A stretch of DNA of 64,000 nucleotides from Takakia lepidozioides. Taxonomy: Eukaryota > Streptophyta > Takakiopsida > Takakiales > Takakiaceae. The stretch covers positions 68,862,756-68,926,755 of the forward strand of contig CM060731.1 in the NCBI GenBank assembly GCA_030704615.1, in the 5' to 3' direction. A program made the position numbers and the translations under genes. Below, one piece after another: positions 57,061 to 64,000 of this stretch (its first letter is position 1; every line of letters starts with the position of its first letter). The notes beneath the pieces are model-generated. The model saw only the letters and a program-made list of their open reading frames with translations. It was not told the DNA's origin and did no database searches.

Positions 57061-59524
57061 AACTATTTTTTCCTGGAAAGGTGCAAGCTGTGTATTGCTT
57101 CATGACGTGCGTATCTACTTCGTTTATCCACCATTGATCCTGAAATACTGGCTATGATGCACTGTTGAGGCATTTCATCTGGCACCAGGAATCATGATTC
57201 GTTTGGCCAGTTACGGAGCCTATATCAATCTTCCAAAATATACAATACAAATTAAACCATTGTCTCCTGTTCTTTGAAAAATAAATAAATAAATAAGGGT
57301 ATATATTAAAAATTCCATCCAGTTAGAATTTTATATGTGGAGTAGAGATAGGTCAGGCCTATGACTCAACTAGGCACCAATAGCCATGCAAAGCGTCATA
57401 GGAGGAAAGTCAGCCCATGATTGCTCCTGACTGGAGAAGATAACTAGTGAAGGGGGAATTCTGACTGCTGGTGATAGGGGTAGGAAATGAGAGTGTTGTT
57501 CTGATTGTCGTGTGGATGGTGGGGCTTCTTCAAATTTTGAAGATGAAAGAGAACACAATTTTGAATGAGCATGATTCTTTTGAGCTTCCGTGTGCATAAG
57601 TTTTTCAAATTTGGACATGTTTGTGCGTTTCCCATGGTACCGCTCAAAAGAGAGCCCTTGACTCTAATGAACGTTGTCAAAGCTCGCGTTTATCTCACCA
57701 AAATCTAATCCCATAGCAGTCAAGTTAGTTTGTAATGGGGTATTTTGTTATTGCTTGATTCTTCATGAGTTGGATTCGCAAGACTCCCTCACCATGACAT
57801 CAGTTCAACCATGTCAGTTACTTCCAGGAATCCATAAGGAGAAATGGGGCAATCCATGTCTATAGTACTAGTGGAGCTATGGCTTCTAGAAGGGTCTCAG
57901 TATGAGCCTGGTAGCAAAGGGGAATGTATTAGGATAGTATTGGTCTACCCTAGGTTTTGCATCCGCCTGGTAGGTTCTGGAATACCAGGTTGATACCCAA
58001 TATTTAATATCCGGGAACACCCTAAATACGAGTACAACAATGGTTGAGACTTGAGACTCCATCTCCAACTTGTTGTAGAGTAATTTATAATGATATCTTT
58101 GTGTATTAGGGAGGCCACTAACCCATGCACAATCATCTTGTAGAACATACAGAGCACTAGCATGTGCCGTTGGCCCAAGTGTCCTGTGTCATCTAAGTAC
58201 AATCCCCTATGTATCCAACTGCGTCTCATATGTAGAGGCCCATGTATTAAGAATTGAAATCGATATACTAAAATGAAGTTGGATGTTTGTTTAGTTACAA
58301 AGAATGTGTGGTACATGAATGAACTAATGTTTGAAGAATACTGTAAACATGAACAAAATGAGCAACAAAGCATTGCGATTCAAAAGACTGGACTTTGGTG
58401 AAAGAGTTAGAAGTTTATATTAATACTTCTGTATATATTAAAAAATCATTTTTCTTTTCCATGAATCTATTGAGTAGTATTATATCCAATCATTGTTCCA
58501 GGAAACCCCATGTTGCTATTTGTCACAAATTTCCGACGATCAAAAGTACTTGAAAATTCGACATCTCCCACACCACAAGTCCGAAAATTATGAGCCAAGT
58601 CTGTGCACCCCTCCTCATCTAGGGCTTTTCAACGGTACCGAGCACCAGGGCTGGGCTCGCGGTTTGGGATATCTCAACACTACAAAACAAAACAAACAAA
58701 CTACCTTGCTTCATATATTGACTTCAATTTGAGGCGTATAAACTACAATTTTTATTTATTTTTCTTCTTAACCCCTAATGGACGAGGCAGTTTTTGGTGG
58801 GCCCCCTCCAAAATAGGACATACCCTCACGGATGAGGGTATATCTCTCACAAAACTAACATCCACTGGGATGAACCGTATGAATTGGAGGCTACCAGCTT
58901 CTGTGAAAATTTCAGCTCTTTTCACCGTGTATTTTGGAAGATTACAAGAAATTTGCAAGCCCTAAATTTGGGGTACACTCCAAATTTGCAGTAGAAAAAT
59001 GGTTTGACCAGGAAAGTGGATCGACAAATTTTTTTTTCCTCACAAGACCCCATCAGATTTCCATTATGTGGCACCTAAAGCATGTTGTGGCAAAAATCCA
59101 AAGCAGAATTCCCAAATTTTCACAAGGTAGCTTTATAATGGAAAACAGGGGGGTCAAAACACACCATGAAGCTCAAATGACATGTAATTCAGGTTGAGGG
59201 GGCTAAATTTCCTTGGAATCACAATTGCTGCGGTGAAAGTCTCCCTTGAATGATGAAGTACCACCTCCAAAAAAGAATTTCAGAATTTCAGCAAAAATTG
59301 AAACACTGATTTATGTTTCTGTGAATTTCTACTTCAATCCCAGCTCAGGCCAAATATTGCCTGAGCCGGTAGACATTTCCGACTACATAAAATGGGTTAC
59401 GTCACCGATTTGCGACAAAATGATGGGGGACCCCAAATGCGAAACCCTAAGAAGGACCTGGGGACGCCCTCTGTTTCGGCATTTCACCGACAAGCATCTG
59501 AAAACTAACTACCAACTACCAAAT
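57061..59524. other. Intergenic stretch, no gene
   Basis: It contains an (AAAT)n run at about 57,278-57,296 and a small inverted repeat CCCTCA ... TGAGGG near 58,825. Open frames are short and unrecognised. Confidence 0.4.
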
Positions 59525-59525
59525 A

Positions 59526-59652
59526 CCTGCTTTACCCCAGTGCAACAATACAAGCTCCCCACGAGCTCCTGCGTTACCCCCAATGCAGCGATACAAGGTC
59601 CCCGCGAGCACCTGCTTTACCCCCAATGTAGCGATACAAGCTCCCCAGGAAT
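59526..59652 (+). repeat. Three tandem units of about 42 bases
   Basis: Units start at 59,526, 59,568 and 59,611 (CCTGCTTTACCCCAGTGCAA type) and each ends with GCTCCCC or GTCCCCGCGAGC. Confidence 0.85.
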
Positions 59653-60183
59653 ATCATGATCCCAGAACTGGGGGAGAGTTGAACCCCCCGATCTGCCCAT
59701 TGTGCAGACAGTCCCCCTTCCCCCCCAAAAGCAGAACCACTACCATGACTGCTGCACTGCTGCCCCACCCGCCCCCTTCCCCAAAGTGTGAAACCACCCA
59801 AACACAACGCTCCTACGCCAATACACCCAGACCCCCATCACATCCACAGCCCCTCAACCAGCAGCAGCTGATCGACATGACACCCACAGCCTGTGAACCA
59901 TCAACAACACACCCCCACATGACCAGCACTACCCATGAACCAATAGCAGCACACCCCCATGACCCCAGAAGCCTCCACTGCCCATCAACCAACACCAGCA
60001 CACCCCCAGTACCCCTACATCCCACAGATCAGCGAGAAACATACCTCGCGCCCCACGCACACACGCCATCCACAGCCAACGCCAGCATACTTGCAATGCA
60101 ATCCAACACAACAGTGAACCCCCATCCACACAACCAATGCACATACACAAGGAAGAAGTAACCACTGAATGGCCTAGATGCAG
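59653..60183. other. C-rich segment with ACACCCCCA/CCATCAACC words
   Basis: It is strand-asymmetric and C-rich on the plus strand, with three loose repeats of an ACACCCCCA-containing block. The long frame on the plus strand (Pro/Thr-rich) is probably a composition artefact. Confidence 0.45.
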
Positions 60184-60580
60184 TCACCTCGTGGCATTTC
60201 GGTGTGCCTCATTCCAACACGGCCCAAGGCACAAGTGGCTGCCATCACAGCCAGGGCAGTAATAGTGAGTACGAACGTGACACACAACACACAATCGCCG
60301 CCTTGTCATGTGAAGGCACTGATGCACAAACGTGCATTCCACATCCCCAGTGGTGTCCATGTTGTCAGTGCAGCAGCCCGCTGTCAATCCGTATGCCAAA
60401 GCCAGATTGAATTCGAGATGTGTCATGACCCGACGCCCTATCCTTCTCTCCATTGCAGAATATAATATATATGCATTCACCACTGTGGTATCAAAAAAAA
60501 AAAAAAAAAAACCCCACGATGCCACCACTTCTTTGTGCACAGCTGCAAGCTATACGCACCCCTCAGCTGGTCCTGCACAT
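60184..60580 (-). pseudogene. piggyBac-like transposase C-terminus
   Basis: The minus-strand frame reads DTTVVNAYILYSAMERR, then VMTHLEFNLALAYGL, as at the end of the DDE_Tnp_1_7 transposase domain. A cysteine-rich tail follows: RRRLCVVCHVRTHYYCPGC and SHLCLGPCWNEAHR. This is the cross-brace zinc finger that ends piggyBac transposases (C-x2-C ... C-x2-C ... C-x3-C ... H here). A poly-T tract (60,493-60,512) interrupts the frame just before it. Catalytic aspartates are absent because the sequence is cut close to 60,596, where the right arm begins. Confidence 0.68.
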
Positions 60581-60809
60581 CTACTCCTCGCATATCAGGG
60601 ATGCCTCGGCGTGAGCCTGGTCACGTGAGCGCGTGAGCGCGACTGCGCTCACGCCACGTCAACTTGCGCAAATGCCACGTCACGGGGCTCAGTCCACGTC
60701 ATCACACGTTGAGGCCGAGTCACCACGCACCCAGAAAGAAGTGGAGTGTATTCCCGCGGATTGGCACCCTTTACCGCGGAAACAAGCTGGACGACATAAT
60801 AAAAGGCAT

Positions 60810-61170
60810 TGAATAAATGATGGATGAATGTACAGTTGGATGATAAACAGATGGATGAGTTTGAAAAATCTATGTAGATGGATGAATGACGGATGGATAA
60901 GAGTAAAATGGATGAATGTATAATGGATGTTGAGCAATGACAAAAATTCATGACAGGAAGATGCATGACCAAATCTTTTGACGAATGCACAAAGTATATG
61001 AAATGAGTGTGGAAGGTTTGTGGGGTGGATTAAAGAGTACAGAGGATGAATGTACAATGGATGTTGTACAAATGAAGCTTTCATGAATGGAGCACGCATG
61101 AATACAGTGTAGATGAATGCACAATGGATATGAGAAGAGTCAGGAAGGTTTGTGAGATGGATTCATACAT
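60810..61170 (-). repeat. ATTCATCCA-rich tandem repeat of the right arm
   Basis: Mirror of 56,060-56,400, with the same two longer units and short TGGATGAATG words. Confidence 0.7.
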
Positions 61171-61292
61171 ATAGCAATTTAAACGAAAGTTGATTCTGTG
61201 ATTATTATTTGTTCTAAAGGAACAACTACGGTAGAGTAAGGGGATTCAACGTTTTCCAGATAATATGAAAATGAATATTAAAAGAATACAGT

Positions 61293-63491
61293 TCAGTCTG
61301 ACTCAGAGTCAGTACAATGTATCCCCTCTTCCTCTGCATCTAAGTCTAAGTATTTTAGAACACCGGATCCACGCTGGATACACCTACGGCTGGCCACTAA
61401 AAAGTCAGGGGATAGGGACTCGGACGCGTGAAGTGCCATTGCTTCGGCATAAACAGGGAGCAGAAAATTGGAAAGGGGGCTGTCGAAAACAGACTCGCCA
61501 GAAATGACTGTATCTCCTGAAGATCCACCGCTGGCTTTCCTGAAAGACAGCCTGAAAAAGTTTACTGTAACTTTGATTGTTATCGAGAAATTGAGTATGA
61601 CTCCCAAAGAGGGTTTAGCACTTACTCACATGAAAAGTCGTTGTCGACCTGCTTATCTTCGGGATCGTCATCATTTCGAATATGAATCCGATCAGTCTGT
61701 GTGCCTGAAGTGGAGCCAGACAAAAGGGGAGGAGCACTGTGTTGTAGAGGTCAGAATCACCCTCCATACCAAAAAGGCTTCTTCCGCCTGCCTTGCATGC
61801 GTGGTAAGTTGCTCCTGCACCAGACAGGAGAACATAAACAGTTTGGAGAGGGGATTTAAGCAGATGAAACTGTTGAAAGGAAACCAATTCGGAAGGGAGA
61901 AAACGAACCTGTGGACACAGAAAGATCGACCACCCGTGCAGAGCGGTGGCTGCATGACTCCAGCAGTATTTGCATGAATGCTGGTGACTTTTCCTTTGCA
62001 CCTCTCCAGGGAGTGCCATCTGGTCTCTTCAGAGTCTGACTGGACTGCATGAAGTTGTACAAAATGTCATCGACATGGGCTCATAGGGGGGGTTGACGAA
62101 AACAACCCTGGTCAGAAATCTCAAAGCTGCGGATGGAGGATGTGTCTTTGATGTGCGAATCCTCCGCAGGCAGATCGCCTCGAACATCCTCGTCTGCCAA
62201 AGATAGCAGGTTAGTGTGGTAAACACAATCTAAAGTGGAAGTGTGTACATCGGCTATTCAGAACTCTGACACCAAAAAACCATGAATCGTTGATGATCGG
62301 TGTCGATCATAAAACATTCTACTAGAGTGGAGCTGCAGAGAAAATTGAAACTCATGATCAAAGCATAAGCAGAAGGCAGACGGCATACCAGCTGACCAGG
62401 GAAACCCCCTTTCACAAGGTAGAGGCTGTTCACACAATTCCATGTGCGCAAAACTTCAAACCCTGAAGACTTGAGTATGATGCCAATGCCCGACGACTAT
62501 CATTGTCACATGACTGAAAAAACAGAAGTGTCCCTGCATCAGAAAGGAAATTGTTACAGAACCCGAATACCCAACTCCAGTAGTTGTCCTCGAATTTGTT
62601 CCACCCTGGCGTCTTGCCCTTTGGAAGAACTTCTGGCACAGCCTGGCCATCCGGGATGTCGAGAATGACAATGTCGGCCGCATAAGTTTTCTGCACACCG
62701 CACACGAAGGTGGGACCTGTGCTCACCTGCAACAGACATGTTTTTTATAAGAACGATGGCAAGAATGTTTTCAAAGAACGAGACTGAAATACTGCCAACG
62801 AAACATTCAGAGAAAAAGGAAAGAAACTGGAATTCTCACCAGATTGAGGAATGAGATTATATTGTCCCAGGTAGGGGATGGCACCCCAGTGTATCCTCTC
62901 TTTCGACTCTGCATCATCGAAAGCCAACCCTCATTAACAATTTTCATCTCTCCTGCTGAATCAGAACGGGAAGGGTGTGGCTTGGCATCGAACACGCACT
63001 GAAGAGTGCGGGTATATCTTCCAGCACTAAAGTCCTGCCCACTCTCCATCTCCTTTTCATTCTCCTTCCCCTTGTCCTTTTCCTTCTCTTTGGACTTGTC
63101 TTTGTCCTTTGGCTTTGTTGGTGAGATGGCTATGACATCAACAGCCTTGTCTTTTGGTTTGCGGCCCGCCTTCTTTCCCTTCTGCGGCGTTCCCTGAGCA
63201 TCAGGCTCCTTGGCAGCCAAGGTTGCTATGTTTCGTTGATACTCTTCGTCAGTCAAAGGCGCCAGCATCTCAGCGTTATTGTTCAAGTATTTCATATGTT
63301 GTTCTTGAAAGGTCGTGTGCTCAGGTGGGCAGTCAAGGTACCACCCACAGTCTCTGAAGTGAGAAGGACTCCAGTCCTTCAATATCCCTGCAGTATACAT
63401 GGTTGGATCGTTTGCAGGGTCCGACCACATGTCAAGATAGTCGGGAATTCCGCTCAGGTGATTTCCTTCCATAAGCACATATTTCGTGTAC
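61293..63491 (-). pseudogene. Beta-class DNA amino-methyltransferase-like gene, right copy (broken)
   Basis: Exons on the minus strand are 63,491-62,840, 62,726-62,389, 62,193-61,909, 61,814-61,626 and 61,540-61,293, with the same introns as the left copy; stop at 61,295-61,293. Exon 1 is fully open here (RDCGWYLDCPPEH where the left copy has a stop). ADIVILDIPDG is kept, and the SAM-binding motif reads DLSVSTG across the exon 3-4 junction, closer to the family than the left copy. Lesions: a one-base loss near 62,475 (after ALASY) and small indels in exon 3 near 62,140-62,070, including one after NPPYEP. The lesions differ from those of the left copy, so the two decayed separately from an intact ancestor. 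Confidence 0.75.
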
Positions 63492-63632
63492 CTGAAAAAA
63501 GCAGATGAATCCCAACCCACAAAAGCGCTCAGTGAGTAAGATGCAAGTAGAACAGAAAGAATAAAACATGGATTGAAATGGCTCTGACAACTGCTCCAAG
63601 GACCTTTCAGGACCACACTACTGCTCCAGATA

Positions 63633-63920
63633 TGAATGTCGTCAACGCCATTCAGAACATTCCATTCCATGACACTGTAAATACATCCTAATCCAGGTGA
63701 ATGCAAATAAGCGATTAGAAATGACACAGACATAGAAGTGAATGTCGTCAACGACATTCAAGAATGAAGCCAAATTATTACTGAAATGAAGCAAAATTAC
63801 AGGATGGAAATAAAAAAATTGAGTAAGGAACCATCCAGGAAAACTCAATGCACATTCATAACGAACCTATCACTGAGGACCTCAACATCACTGTATGTGA
63901 ATGGCGTCAACGCCATTCAC
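63633..63920. repeat. Palindrome array of the right arm
   Basis: Palindromes lie at 63,633-63,653 (hybrid type), 63,738-63,760 (GTCGT type) and 63,897-63,920 (GGCGT type, perfect). They are in the same order as in the left arm and at similar spacing. Confidence 0.82.
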
Positions 63921-64000
63921 AAAAATACAAAAAAGAAACCAATTACTTAGCTCCCCAATCCATGAAAATTGAATTTGTCGTTTTTGATTAATACAGACAC

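Larger units (their letters stand above)
60596..64000 (-). repeat. Right arm of the inverted repeat carrying the methyltransferase-like gene (runs off the window)
   Basis: Reverse complement of 53,180-56,632. The shared inner end is CAGGGATGCCTCG at 60,596. Hairpin arms GTGAGCGC and GCGCTCAC lie at 60,633-60,652. The ATTCATCCA repeat is at 60,810-61,170, the gene at 61,293-63,491 and palindromes from 63,633. At 64,000 the match to the left arm is still running. Confidence 0.88.

Noticed and set aside
59583-60161. 192-codon Pro/Thr/His-rich frame
   Set aside because: It follows C-rich low-complexity DNA with short tandem repeats and resembles no known protein.

Overview
The window is nuclear DNA of a land plant. 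Genes have GT-AG introns, and there are a plant pectate lyase, 8-cysteine lipid-transfer proteins, an F-box/kelch remnant, many DYW-class pentatricopeptide-repeat (PPR) fragments and deeply nested transposons. The PPR style, the LINE, MULE and piggyBac remnants and the amino-methyltransferase-like gene fit a seed-free plant (fern, lycophyte or bryophyte) better than a flowering plant. That placement is inference and the species is not identified.

Layout. 1-1,372: 3' part of a spliced pectate lyase gene (+). 1.4-8.1 kb: intergenic DNA with LINE reverse-transcriptase remnants and a broken F-box/kelch gene. 8.1-12.0 kb: two tandemly duplicated, intact-looking secreted lipid-transfer protein genes (-), each with a 23-base last exon. 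12-20.9 kb: mostly non-coding, with a LINE reverse transcriptase fragment (-), a possible orphan exon at 15.1 kb and a decayed Mutator-like transposase (+).

20,936-45,662 is a nest. A Ty3/gypsy chromovirus-like element (here A, minus strand, LTRs at both ends) was split twice. One insert is a nearly full-length chromovirus (B, 21,905-28,807, target duplication GAGGG, tRNA-iMet primer site). The other is an 11.3 kb CACTA element (31,838-43,135, target duplication TTG). The CACTA element carries decayed PPR fragments, LINE pieces, a solo-LTR-like repeat and two oppositely oriented 1.2 kb CACTA elements (C and D). 45.7-52.5 kb holds a hAT-like transposase fragment and a second, inverted set of the same PPR, minisatellite and LTR modules, with the C and D insertion sites empty.

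53-64 kb is the most unusual part: an inverted repeat (arms about 53.2-56.6 and 60.6-64 kb). Each arm carries a five-exon gene whose product looks like a beta-class DNA amino-methyltransferase (N4-cytosine/N6-adenine type), with iterated 22-24-base palindromes beside its 5' side. Both copies are broken, at different places. The arms end sharply against a PPR-DYW remnant on one side and a piggyBac-like transposase remnant on the other. Only the pectate lyase and the two lipid-transfer protein genes look like functioning host genes; nearly everything else is mobile DNA or its debris.
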